Source of the DNA: Microbacterium sp. Root53
GTDB lineage: Bacteria > Actinomycetota > Actinomycetes > Actinomycetales > Microbacteriaceae
Length of the DNA: 64,000 bases
NCBI RefSeq assembly: GCF_001426925.1
Contig: NZ_LMFR01000012.1
Location: 406,656-470,655 of the forward strand
Reading direction: 5' to 3'
Part shown: piece after piece, positions 28,552-35,264 of the stretch
Position numbering within the stretch: position 1 is the stretch's first letter
Layout of the letters: each line of letters starts with the position of its first letter
Position numbers and translations under genes: made by a program
The notes under the pieces: generated by a model
Seen by the model: only the letters and a program-made list of their open reading frames with translations
Told to the model about the DNA's origin: nothing
Database searches by the model: none

Positions 28552-29544
28552 ATGGAGAACACCGCAGCCGCCGGCACGACCGTCGTCGACGCCGGATCCG
28601 CCGACGCGCTCCGCCAGGCGATGCACCGCGTGCGGCTGGAAGTCGGTAAGGCGGTCGTCGGGCAGGATGGCGCCGTGAGCGGCCTGCTGATCGCGCTGCT
28701 GGCGCGCGGCCACGTGCTGCTCGAGGGCGTCCCCGGCGTGGCCAAGACCCTGCTCGTGCGCACCTTCAGCCGCGCCCTGGGCCTGGACACCAAGCGGATC
28801 CAGTTCACCCCCGACCTCATGCCGGGGGACGTATCGGGATCGCTGATCTACGACGCCAAGGCGGGCGAGTTCGAGTTCCGCGAGGGCCCGGTCTTCACGA
28901 ACATCGTGCTCGCCGACGAGATCAACCGCACGCCGCCGAAGACGCAGGCGGCGCTGCTCGAGGCGATGGAGGAGCGCCAGGTCTCGGCGGACGGCGTGAC
29001 GCGCCCGCTGCCGGAGCCGTTCCTGGTGTGCGCCACACAGAACCCGATCGAGCACGAGGGCACGTACACGCTGCCCGAGGCGCAGCTCGACCGGTTCCTG
29101 ATCAAGCTGCTGATCGACGTGCCGCCCCGGGAGTCGGAGGTGGCGGTGCTGCGCCGCCACGCCGACGGGTTCTCGCCGCGCGAGCTCGAGGGCGTCGCGG
29201 CCGTGGTGTCGCCCGACGAGATCCGCGCCGCCCAGCGGTCCGCCGCGGCCGTGACGGTCACGGACGACGTGCTGGGCTACGTCGTCGACCTGGCGCGCGC
29301 GACGCGGCAGAGTCCGTCCGTCCAGCTCGGCGCGAGCCCGCGCGCCGCGACCGCGCTGCTCGCGGCCGCCAAGGCATGGGCCTGGCTGGGCGGCTACCCC
29401 GCGATCACGCCGGATCACGTGCAGGCCATGCTCGTGCCGGTGTGGCGCCACCGCATCCGGCTGCGCCCCGACGCCGAGATCGAGGGCGTCACGGTCGACG
29501 CCGTGCTCGGTTCGGTGCTGCAGCAGACGCCCGTGCCGCTCTGA
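28552..29544 (+). CDS. MoxR-family AAA+ ATPase
   Basis: A 330-residue AAA+ ATPase of the MoxR class. Walker A is EGVPGVAKT (58-66), Walker B VLADEINR (119-126 region), sensor 1 lies in the CATQNPIE strand and the arginine finger/lid follow in the C-terminal half. MoxR proteins act as chaperones that insert cofactors or assemble complexes carrying von Willebrand A domains, in partnership with DUF58 proteins such as the one encoded next. GAGAGG lies about 6 nt before the ATG. It is soluble and cytoplasmic. Confidence 0.92.
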   Translation: MENTAAAGTTVVDAGSADALRQAMHRVRLEVGKAVVGQDGAVSGLLIALLARGHVLLEGVPGVAKTLLVRTFSRALGLDTKRIQFTPDLMPGDVSGSLIYDAKAGEFEFREGPVFTNIVLADEINRTPPKTQAALLEAMEERQVSADGVTRPLPEPFLVCATQNPIEHEGTYTLPEAQLDRFLIKLLIDVPPRESEVAVLRRHADGFSPRELEGVAAVVSPDEIRAAQRSAAAVTVTDDVLGYVVDLARATRQSPSVQLGASPRAATALLAAAKAWAWLGGYPAITPDHVQAMLVPVWRHRIRLRPDAEIEGVTVDAVLGSVLQQTPVPL

Positions 29545-29555
29545 GCCGCGCCGCC

Positions 29556-30866
29556 GTGTACCTCACCGCTCTGGTCCCCTGGATCGTCGCCGCGGGCGTC
29601 CTGCCGCTCGTGCCGCTGACGGCGATGGGCGTGAACGCGTGGCTCGTGGTCGGCGCCTGGCTCGTGCTCTGCGTGGCGCTGGTGGCGGCGGATGTCGCGG
29701 CCGCGCCCGATCCGCGCGCGCTCTCGCTCGATCGATCGATGCCCGCGCGCGTGCGGCTCGGCGAGCCCGTGGAGGTGCGGCTGCGGCTCGCCAACCGCGG
29801 TGCCCGCCGCATCCGGGCCACCGTTCGCGACGCGTGGCAGCCGACGGCCGGCGCGCCGGCCGCGCGGCTGCGGTTCGACGTGCCGCCGCACGAGGCGCGC
29901 ACGGCCCGCCTCCCGCTGCTCCCCCGGCGCCGCGGCGAGCTGCGGACCGAGTTCGCGATCATCCGGTCGGTGGGCCCGCTCGGGCTCGCGGGAGTGCAGA
30001 GGCGGATGGACGCGCCGGGCGCGATCCGGGTGCTGCCGCCGTTCCACGCGCGGCGGCACCTGCCGTCGCGCCTCGTGCGGCTGCGGGAGCTCGACGGCAA
30101 CACGAGCGTTCAGGTGCGGGGCCGGGGCACGGAATTCGACTCGCTGCGGGAGTACGTGCGCGGCGACGACGTGCGCTCGATCGACTGGCGAGCCACGGCC
30201 CGTGCGAGCACCACGATGCTGCGCACCTGGCGCCCCGAACGCGACCGGCACGTCGTGATCGTGATCGACACGGGCCGCACCGCGGCCACGCGCGTCGGCG
30301 ACGGCACGCGGCTCGACGCGGCGTTCGAGTCGGCGCTGCTGCTGGCGGCCCTGGCGGCGCGGGCGGGCGATCACGTGCATCTCGTGGCGTTCGACCGCGT
30401 CGTGCGCGCCCGCGTCACCGGGGTGGACGGCCCGGCGCTGCTGCCGGCGCTCGTGGACGCGCTCGCGCCCGTCGAGGCGCAGCTGATCGACACGGACTGG
30501 GACGGCGCATTCGCCCAGGCGCGCGCACTCGCCGTGCATCCGTCCCTGCTGGTCGTGCTGACCGCGCAGGAGGCGCCCGAGGCCGCACGCGGGTTCCTGG
30601 GCACCCTGCCGCAGACGGTGCGGGCCGGGACCGTGGTGCTGGTCGGCACCGCGACAGATGCAGACCTCGAGAGCACCGCCCGCGCCCGGGGATCCGTCGA
30701 GGACCTCTACCGGGCGGCGGCCGCCGAGGCGGCGCTGCGCACCGCGGGGCGCGTCGCGCGCGCCATCACGCGGGCCGGCGCCGAGGCCCTCGCCGCGCCC
30801 CCGGACGACCTGCCGCCGCGCATCGCAGACCGCTACCTGGCGCTCAAGGCCGCGGGCCGGCTCTGA
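29556..30866 (+). CDS. DUF58 domain protein
   Basis: A 436-residue protein with two hydrophobic segments at the N-terminus (about 3-25 and 31-48), then a soluble region. The DUF58 signature is the stretch GRGTEFDSLREYVRGDDVRS followed by IDWRATARA (about 190-218). Beyond it a degenerate von Willebrand A-like fold begins at HVVIVIDTGRTAA, the D-x-[SG]-x-S metal site being replaced by D-T-G-R-T. It is the usual partner of MoxR. The GTG at 29556 is 11 nt after the MoxR stop; no ATG is available nearby. Confidence 0.88.
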   Translation: MYLTALVPWIVAAGVLPLVPLTAMGVNAWLVVGAWLVLCVALVAADVAAAPDPRALSLDRSMPARVRLGEPVEVRLRLANRGARRIRATVRDAWQPTAGAPAARLRFDVPPHEARTARLPLLPRRRGELRTEFAIIRSVGPLGLAGVQRRMDAPGAIRVLPPFHARRHLPSRLVRLRELDGNTSVQVRGRGTEFDSLREYVRGDDVRSIDWRATARASTTMLRTWRPERDRHVVIVIDTGRTAATRVGDGTRLDAAFESALLLAALAARAGDHVHLVAFDRVVRARVTGVDGPALLPALVDALAPVEAQLIDTDWDGAFAQARALAVHPSLLVVLTAQEAPEAARGFLGTLPQTVRAGTVVLVGTATDADLESTARARGSVEDLYRAAAAEAALRTAGRVARAITRAGAEALAAPPDDLPPRIADRYLALKAAGRL

Positions 30867-30972
30867 CCCGCGGGCCCGGAATGACGCGTTCGTGAAACCT
30901 TCGTCGCGTCGCTTGCCGCCCCCGATGACGCGCTGACAGCATGCGAGAAGACCGCCACACGAGAGGACGAGC

Positions 30973-31758
30973 ATGACCGATCCGAACCCCGAGATCCCCG
31001 TCGAGCCCACAGAGCTCGCCCACACCCCGCCCGCCGACCCGACGCCCACCTCCAAGCTGGTGGCCGAGGCCTTCGGCACGCTGCTGCTCGTGTTCGGCGG
31101 CGTCGGCACGGCGGTCTTCGCCTCGAATCACTTCGCCGACACCCCGGCGGCCGTGTACACCGCGGTCGCGCTCGCGTTCGGCCTGACGGTCGTGGTGGGC
31201 GCGTACGCGTTCGGTCCGATCTCGGGCGGTCACTTCAACCCGGCGGTCACGCTCGGCCTGGCCGCGGCGGGCCGCTTCCCGTGGCGCGAGACCGGCGGCT
31301 ACATCGTCGCGCAGGTGGTCGGCGGCGCGATCGCCACGACCCTCCTGGTGCTGATCGGCCTGTTCGGACCCGCCGACTGGCTCATCACGGCGCAGGACGC
31401 GGGCTTCGCGAGCAACGGCTGGGACAACCTGTCACCCGCCGGCTTCGGCCTTCCCGCCGCGATCATCGCGGAGGTCGTGCTCACCGGCCTGTTCCTGCTC
31501 ATCATCCTCGGGGTGACCCACCCCACCCGCGGCACGCCTCTCGCGGGCCTGGCGATCGGCCTGTCGCTCGCGCTCATCCACTTCATCAGCATCCCGGTCG
31601 ACAACACCTCGGTGAACCCCGCCCGCTCGATCGCCTCGGCGATCTACGGCGGCGGCGAGGCGCTCGCCCAGCTGTGGGTGTTCCTGGTGTTCCCGATCGT
31701 GGGCGCGCTGCTCGCCGGCTTCGCCTACAAGGCGCTGTTCGACTCCGTCCGCGCCTAG
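30973..31758 (+). CDS. aqpZ: Aquaporin (AqpZ-like MIP family channel)
   Basis: A 261-residue six-helix channel with both signature motifs: NPA at 89-91 (SGGHFNPAVT) and NPAR at 215-218 (SVNPARS). The histidine in LIHFISIP and the arginine after the second NPA form a narrow selectivity filter as in AqpZ, so water rather than glycerol is the likely substrate. A 28-residue Pro/Glu/Thr-rich N-terminal tail is extra. GAGAGGACGAG precedes the ATG. It is transcribed alone, with a strong terminator directly after it. Confidence 0.93.
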   Translation: MTDPNPEIPVEPTELAHTPPADPTPTSKLVAEAFGTLLLVFGGVGTAVFASNHFADTPAAVYTAVALAFGLTVVVGAYAFGPISGGHFNPAVTLGLAAAGRFPWRETGGYIVAQVVGGAIATTLLVLIGLFGPADWLITAQDAGFASNGWDNLSPAGFGLPAAIIAEVVLTGLFLLIILGVTHPTRGTPLAGLAIGLSLALIHFISIPVDNTSVNPARSIASAIYGGGEALAQLWVFLVFPIVGALLAGFAYKALFDSVRA

Positions 31759-31768
31759 CGGCCGTTCC

Positions 31769-31814
31769 GGTGCCGTCCGGCCCTTCTCACCCGCGATATG
31801 GGCCGGACGGCACC
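31769..31814. terminator. Bidirectional terminator after aqpZ
   Basis: A perfect 15-bp stem pairs GGTGCCGTCCGGCCC (31769-31783) with 31800-31814 around a 16-nt loop. It sits between convergent genes, 10 nt after the aqpZ stop and 17 nt after the end of the UPF0303 gene on the other strand. Confidence 0.85.
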
Positions 31815-31831
31815 GCTTCGCGGGGGCGCGG

Positions 31832-32293
31832 TCACGAGGCGAAACGACGGAGGGCCTCGAAGACGAGCGCGTGGTCGTCGGCCTGCGGCAGGCCGGACAC
31901 CGTGACTACGCCGACGATCCCGACGCCGCGGACCCGGATCGGGAACGCGCCGCCGTGCGCCGCGTACTCCGACAGCGGCAGGTCGTGGATCTCGTTGAAC
32001 GCGTCGCCGTGACGACGCCCGACCAGGTACGAGGACGCGCCGAAGCGATAGACCGTGCGGACCTTGCGCTCGATCCACGAGTCGTTGTCGGCGACGGCGC
32101 CCTCGCGCGCGGCGTGGAAGACCTGCTGCGTCCCCTTGCGGATGTCGATGGTCACCGGCAGCTCGCGCTCGGCGGCCAGCTCGACCAGCAGGCACCCGAG
32201 CTCCCACGCCTCCTCGTGCGTGAAGGACTCGAGCACGAGCTCGCGCTCCTCGGCCTCGAGCCGGGCGACCAGGGCGACGTCGATGTCGGTCAT
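31832..32293 (-). CDS. UPF0303 / GlcG-HbpS-like small protein
   Basis: A 153-residue soluble protein. Conserved UPF0303 features are the stretch SFTHEEAWELGCLLVELA, the glycine turn IDIRKGTQQVFHAA, DNDSWIERK and FGASSYLVGRR, then FPIRVRGVGIVGVVTVSGL near the end. The fold is related to GlcG/HbpS heme-degrading proteins, and a yeast relative (YBR137W) helps with heme or tail-anchored proteins, but the bacterial role is unclear. A 7-bp inverted repeat (ATGGCAC/GTGCCAT, 32292-32309) covers the start codon. Confidence 0.85.
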   Translation of the reverse strand: MTDIDVALVARLEAEERELVLESFTHEEAWELGCLLVELAAERELPVTIDIRKGTQQVFHAAREGAVADNDSWIERKVRTVYRFGASSYLVGRRHGDAFNEIHDLPLSEYAAHGGAFPIRVRGVGIVGVVTVSGLPQADDHALVFEALRRFAS

Positions 32294-32327
32294 GGCACCA
32301 GCGTGCCATGACCCGCGCCCGCACCGT

Positions 32328-33323
32328 TCAGCCCGCGACGAGAGTCGGGGTGCCCGCCTCGTACTCGGTGAGGTCGCCGGTCTCGCCGGCCCGGGCCGCG
32401 CGGCGGCCGAGCACGAGCATCCAGAACAGCAGCACGCCGAGCGCGAGCGCCCCGATGCCGATCTTCAGCCACCACGGCCACGGCTGTCCGGTCACGAACC
32501 CCTCCACGGCGCCTGCGATCGCGAGCGCGAACACCAGGCCGATCGCCACCGTGGCGAGCGCGCGGCCCTCGGCGGCCAGCGCGGCGCCGCGCGTCCGCGG
32601 CCCGGGCGCGACCCACGCCCAGAACACGTGCAGGCCCGCGGCCGCCGCGACGAAGATGCACGTCAGCTCCAGCAGGCCGTGGGGCAGGATGTACAGGATC
32701 ATCACGTCGAGCCGGTCGTAGGCGGTCATCACGGCCGCGGCCGTCCCGACGCCGACCGCGTTCTGCACCAGCACGTACAGCGGGAACAGCCCGGTCACGC
32801 CGAACAGGACGCACTGCGCCGCGATCCAGGCGTTGTTGGTCCACACCATCCCCGCGAACACGGCCGCGGGGTTCTCGGTGTAGTAGTCCGTGAACTCCTC
32901 CTCGGCGTACTGCTCGAGCTGCGCCTCGCTGCCCAGCGTCGCGACCACGGCGGGGTCGCCCGCGATCCACGCCGCGGACAGCGCGGCGGTCGCGAGGAAC
33001 GCCAGCGCGATCGCGAGCGTGGTCCACCGCACGCGGTGGAGCGCCGCCGGGAGCTGATGCAGGAAGAACCGCGGCAGCTGCCGCAGGACGTTGTCGGATG
33101 CGCCGGTGAGCGCCAGCCGCGCACGCGCCAGCATCGTCGAGACGTGATCGCCCTGCGGAGTGCGGCCGGCCGACGTCTTGATGTCGGCGAGATCAGCCGA
33201 GGCCGCCTGGTAGCGGGCGACGAGCTCGTCGACCTCCTCGCCTGTCAGCCGGCGCCGCTGGGACAGCTCGTCGAGCCGCTCCCACTCCGCGCGTCGGGCG
33301 GCGGCGAGGGCGTCGAGATCCAC
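32328..33323 (-). CDS. SpoIIM-like (stage II sporulation protein M) membrane protein
   Basis: A 331-residue protein. A helical cytoplasmic N-terminal domain (about 1-95) has the typical DLDALAAARRAEWERLDEL and LVARYQAASADLA segments. About five membrane helices follow (near 98-120, 160-185, 205-235, 255-280 and 290-312). The family lies next to RDD and MoxR/DUF58 genes in non-sporulating actinobacteria, and its task there is unknown. The GTG at 33323 is chosen over the ATG at 33341: TACAGT lies exactly 7 nt upstream, giving a leaderless start, and family members begin with this DLDAL motif. The ATG would overlap the divergent RDD start codon. Confidence 0.8.
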   Translation of the reverse strand: MDLDALAAARRAEWERLDELSQRRRLTGEEVDELVARYQAASADLADIKTSAGRTPQGDHVSTMLARARLALTGASDNVLRQLPRFFLHQLPAALHRVRWTTLAIALAFLATAALSAAWIAGDPAVVATLGSEAQLEQYAEEEFTDYYTENPAAVFAGMVWTNNAWIAAQCVLFGVTGLFPLYVLVQNAVGVGTAAAVMTAYDRLDVMILYILPHGLLELTCIFVAAAAGLHVFWAWVAPGPRTRGAALAAEGRALATVAIGLVFALAIAGAVEGFVTGQPWPWWLKIGIGALALGVLLFWMLVLGRRAARAGETGDLTEYEAGTPTLVAG

Positions 33324-33329
33324 CTGGTT

Positions 33330-33336
33330 TACTGTA
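33330..33336. promoter_or_regulatory. Palindromic -10 shared by divergent SpoIIM-like and RDD genes
   Basis: TACTGTA reads as the -10 TACTGT on the plus strand (33330-33335), 4 nt before the RDD ATG. On the minus strand it reads as TACAGT (complement of 33331-33336), 7 nt before the SpoIIM-like GTG. One seven-base symmetrical element would thus drive leaderless transcripts both ways. Symmetrical -10 elements are a known cause of divergent transcription in bacteria. Confidence 0.55.
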
Positions 33337-33339
33337 CGC

Positions 33340-34188
33340 ATGTCGACTGGCGGCGTCACGGAACCGGCCGCCGCGCGGCATCCGCATCGCTCCTCGCGCG
33401 CCGTCGTGGTCGCGCACGACGAGGTGCTGACCGGCGAGGCGGTCGCGCTCGACGTCCAGCCGATCGGGCTCGTGCTGCGGGTCGCCGGCGCGGCCATCGA
33501 TGTCGCCGTGACCGTGGTCGTCTACGTGCTGCTGGTGCTCGCGATGGCGGGTCTGCTGATGGCCGGCGTGCTGCCCGAGAACGTCGTGCAGATCCTGTCG
33601 ATCGTGCTGCTCGTGCTGCTCGCCGTGGTGGTCCCGACCGCGGTCGAGACGGTCACGCGCGGACGCAGCCTGGGCAAGCTGGCCGTGGGCGGGCGGATCG
33701 TGCGGGCCGACGGCGGCGCGATCTCGTTCCGGCACGCGTTCATCCGGGCGATGGTCGGCGTGCTCGAGGTGTACATGACCCTCGGGGGCCTGGCGCTGCT
33801 CGTCGCGATCTTCACCCCGCGCTCGCAGCGGCTCGGCGACCTGGTCGCGGGGACCTACGCGGAGCGCACCCGCACGCCGAAGCTGGTCCCGCGCGAGATG
33901 CCGCTCCCGCCCGGACTCGAGGGCTGGGCGCGGATCGCCGACGTCGGGCGCCTGCCGGACCGGCTGGCGCGGCGCGTCGCGCAGTTCACGGCCGGTGCGG
34001 CGGCGATGCACCCCGCGGCCCGCGAGCGCCTGGCGCGCGAGCTGGCGGACCAGGTCGCGCCCCACGTCGCGCCTCTGCCCCCGGTCGATCCCGAGACGCT
34101 GCTTCGCGCGGTCGTGGCCGTGCGCCGCGAACGCGAGCTCCACGCGCTGCGCGCCCGCGCCGACCGCGTCGCCCACCTCTCCCGCTGA
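33340..34188 (+). CDS. RDD family membrane protein
   Basis: A 282-residue protein. The RDD domain (about 38-170) carries the characteristic arginine and two aspartates (LRVAGAAIDVAVT; RGRSLGKLAVGGRIVRADG; RSQRLGDLVAGTY) and three membrane helices. A soluble, charged C-terminal extension of about 100 residues follows. RDD proteins are small transporters or scaffolds; one characterised member is a sodium/proton antiporter, but no substrate can be read here. No ribosome binding site precedes the ATG, and the -10 ends 4 nt upstream, so the transcript is probably leaderless. It diverges from the SpoIIM-like gene, its usual neighbour. Confidence 0.85.
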   Translation: MSTGGVTEPAAARHPHRSSRAVVVAHDEVLTGEAVALDVQPIGLVLRVAGAAIDVAVTVVVYVLLVLAMAGLLMAGVLPENVVQILSIVLLVLLAVVVPTAVETVTRGRSLGKLAVGGRIVRADGGAISFRHAFIRAMVGVLEVYMTLGGLALLVAIFTPRSQRLGDLVAGTYAERTRTPKLVPREMPLPPGLEGWARIADVGRLPDRLARRVAQFTAGAAAMHPAARERLARELADQVAPHVAPLPPVDPETLLRAVVAVRRERELHALRARADRVAHLSR

Positions 34189-34216
34189 CCCCGCCGGCGC
34201 CGGTGGAGGCTTCAAC

Positions 34217-34254
34217 CGTTTCGACTCCTCGCTGGCGCTCGTCGCTCAACGACC
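34217..34254 (+). repeat. Dispersed intergenic repeat, copy B
   Basis: It starts CGTTTCGACTCC and ends CTCAACGACC around a diverged middle (TCGCTGGCGCTCG). It shares both ends with copies A, C and D and is followed, like copy A, by an ACAGGG/ACGGG-type extension. Confidence 0.7.
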
Positions 34255-34298
34255 ACGGGTTGGGACTCCGGCTTCGACTCGCTACGCGCGGCTCAGCC

Positions 34299-34337
34299 CG
34301 TTTCGACTCCGCTTCGCTCCGCTCAACGACCGGCAGA
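34299..34337 (+). repeat. Dispersed intergenic repeat, copy C
   Basis: A 39-bp copy identical to 39569-39607 (copy D), from CGTTTCGACTCC through GCTTCGCTCCGCTCAACGAC to CGGCAGA. Its middle contains short inverted motifs (GACTCCGC, GCGGAGCG-type) that could pair. Confidence 0.85.
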
Positions 34338-34381
34338 CACGGCCGACAGCGAGCAGCCTCACTTACCGTCGTGCGAGCGAG

Positions 34382-34498
34382 GCGAGCGTGGAGCGAAGCG
34401 ACTCCCGCAGCGCGAAGCGCTGCCGAACGGAGCGTCAGCGACGTTCCTCGCTCGCAAGGGTGCCGCTTGCGGCCCCGCAGCGTGCGAGACGCTCCTGA
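34382..34498 (-). repeat. 117-bp structured repeat, copy 1 (3' of DUF3499)
   Basis: It is nearly identical to 39699-39814, with one 1-nt indel and one substitution by eye. It contains the hairpin GCAGCG-CGAAG-CGCTGC and GCCGC-TT-GCGGC. Its end CGAGACGCTCC pairs with GGAGCGTCTCG (34510-34520), the last codons of DUF3499, forming an 11-bp terminator-like stem across the stop codon on the minus strand. Both copies lie immediately 3' of a minus-strand gene. Confidence 0.85.
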
Positions 34499-34708
34499 TC
34501 AGGAAGCGCGGAGCGTCTCGTGACGTACGACCACCCAGCCCTGCGGCACCGACAGCCGGTCGGTGTGGATCGCGCAGAGGTCGTGCGCATGGGGGTTGTT
34601 CGCCGCACCGAGCGGGCCGAGGGCGGCCATCTGGTCGGTGTAGTCGTAGGTCAGCGTGGTCACGGCCTCACGGGCGCAACCCACTTTCGAGCAGACTCTC
34701 TCACGCAT
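34499..34708 (-). CDS. DUF3499 family protein
   Basis: A 69-residue protein of the DUF3499 family (M. tuberculosis Rv3258c type). It shows C6-x3-G-C11 (RVCSKVGCAREAV), the stretch TLTYDYTDQMAALGPLGAAN and a C-H pair in AHDLCAIHTDRL, a possible zinc-binding Cys2-Cys-His set. The ending GWVVVRHE is typical of the family. Function is unknown. TAGAGT lies exactly 7 nt upstream of the ATG with no ribosome binding site, so the mRNA is probably leaderless. The gene diverges from the Rv3259-like gene, as in mycobacteria. Confidence 0.85.
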   Translation of the reverse strand: MRERVCSKVGCAREAVTTLTYDYTDQMAALGPLGAANNPHAHDLCAIHTDRLSVPQGWVVVRHETLRAS

Positions 34709-34822
34709 CGAGCCCACTCTAGGCGCGGGCCGGGCGCGGCCCGGGATGCCTCGCCGGACGGCGTGCGGATCTGCGCTCGGCGGGGCGCTCGCCGGCCGCC
34801 GGATCGGTCCTAGGCTGAGGGC

Positions 34823-35263
34823 ATGGCCATCTTCGGACGCGCGCGACGCCCGAGCCCTCGCGGGCGCGCGGCACGGCACGGTCGGCACGGCCGCGTGGGC
34901 CGCAGCCCGGTGGTGCGGCCGCCGCTCCCCCCGATCGACACGCGCGTGGAGCGCTTCGACGTCGCCGTCGGCGGCGCCGCCGAGTACCTCCGCGGGGCGT
35001 GGCCGGAGCTGCGAGACGTGAGCTTCGAGATCGGCCGCCTGCCGCGCGATGCGGACGCCGACGGCATCCCGCGCTGGAGCATCGACCGCGCGGCCCAGCG
35101 CATCGTGATGTACCGCGTGCCGATCGAGCGCCTGAACCGCCTGCACCGGGTGGACGACACGCACCGTCGCATGATGATCGAGGGCGAGGTGTTCCGCGCC
35201 GCGGCCGAGTACCTCGACCGGGACCCGTGGGACCTCGGCCCCGACCGCTTCCGCTTCTTCTGA
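34823..35263 (+). CDS. Rv3259-like metallopeptidase-family protein (degenerate)
   Basis: A 146-residue protein with about 35 basic N-terminal residues, then the zincin-like domain of the actinobacterial Rv3259 family (VERFDVAVGGAAEYL, IVMYRVPIERLNR, RMMIEGEVFRAAAEYLDRDP). Active family members carry H-E-x-x-H on this last helix; here only the glutamate remains (I-E-G-E-V-F), so zinc proteolysis is unlikely. TAGGCT (34811-34816) lies exactly 6 nt before the ATG, indicating a leaderless transcript. It is divergent from DUF3499 and its stop is separated by one base from the convergent DUF5719 gene. Confidence 0.8.
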   Translation: MAIFGRARRPSPRGRAARHGRHGRVGRSPVVRPPLPPIDTRVERFDVAVGGAAEYLRGAWPELRDVSFEIGRLPRDADADGIPRWSIDRAAQRIVMYRVPIERLNRLHRVDDTHRRMMIEGEVFRAAAEYLDRDPWDLGPDRFRFF

Positions 35264-35264
35264 C

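Larger units (their letters stand above)
34189..34498. other. Repeat-filled intergenic region
   Basis: This 310-bp stretch holds no gene. It contains two copies of the ~35-bp dispersed element (34217-34254 and 34299-34337) and one copy of the ~117-bp repeat (34382-34498) that ends exactly at the DUF3499 stop codon. Open frames across it encode Arg/Ser-rich peptides that also arise from the second repeat copy near 39.7 kb, so they are repeat artefacts. Confidence 0.75.

Noticed and set aside
33324..33341. ATG at 33341 as start of the SpoIIM-like gene
   Set aside because: It would overlap the start codon of the divergent RDD gene and lacks both ribosome binding site and -10; GTG at 33323 fits the family N-terminus and has a -10 7 nt upstream.
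34198..34498. Plus-strand ORF ending in Arg/Ser-rich peptide over the repeats
   Set aside because: The same peptide arises from the second repeat copy at 39.7 kb in noncoding DNA; it has no ribosome binding site and reflects the repeat, not a gene.
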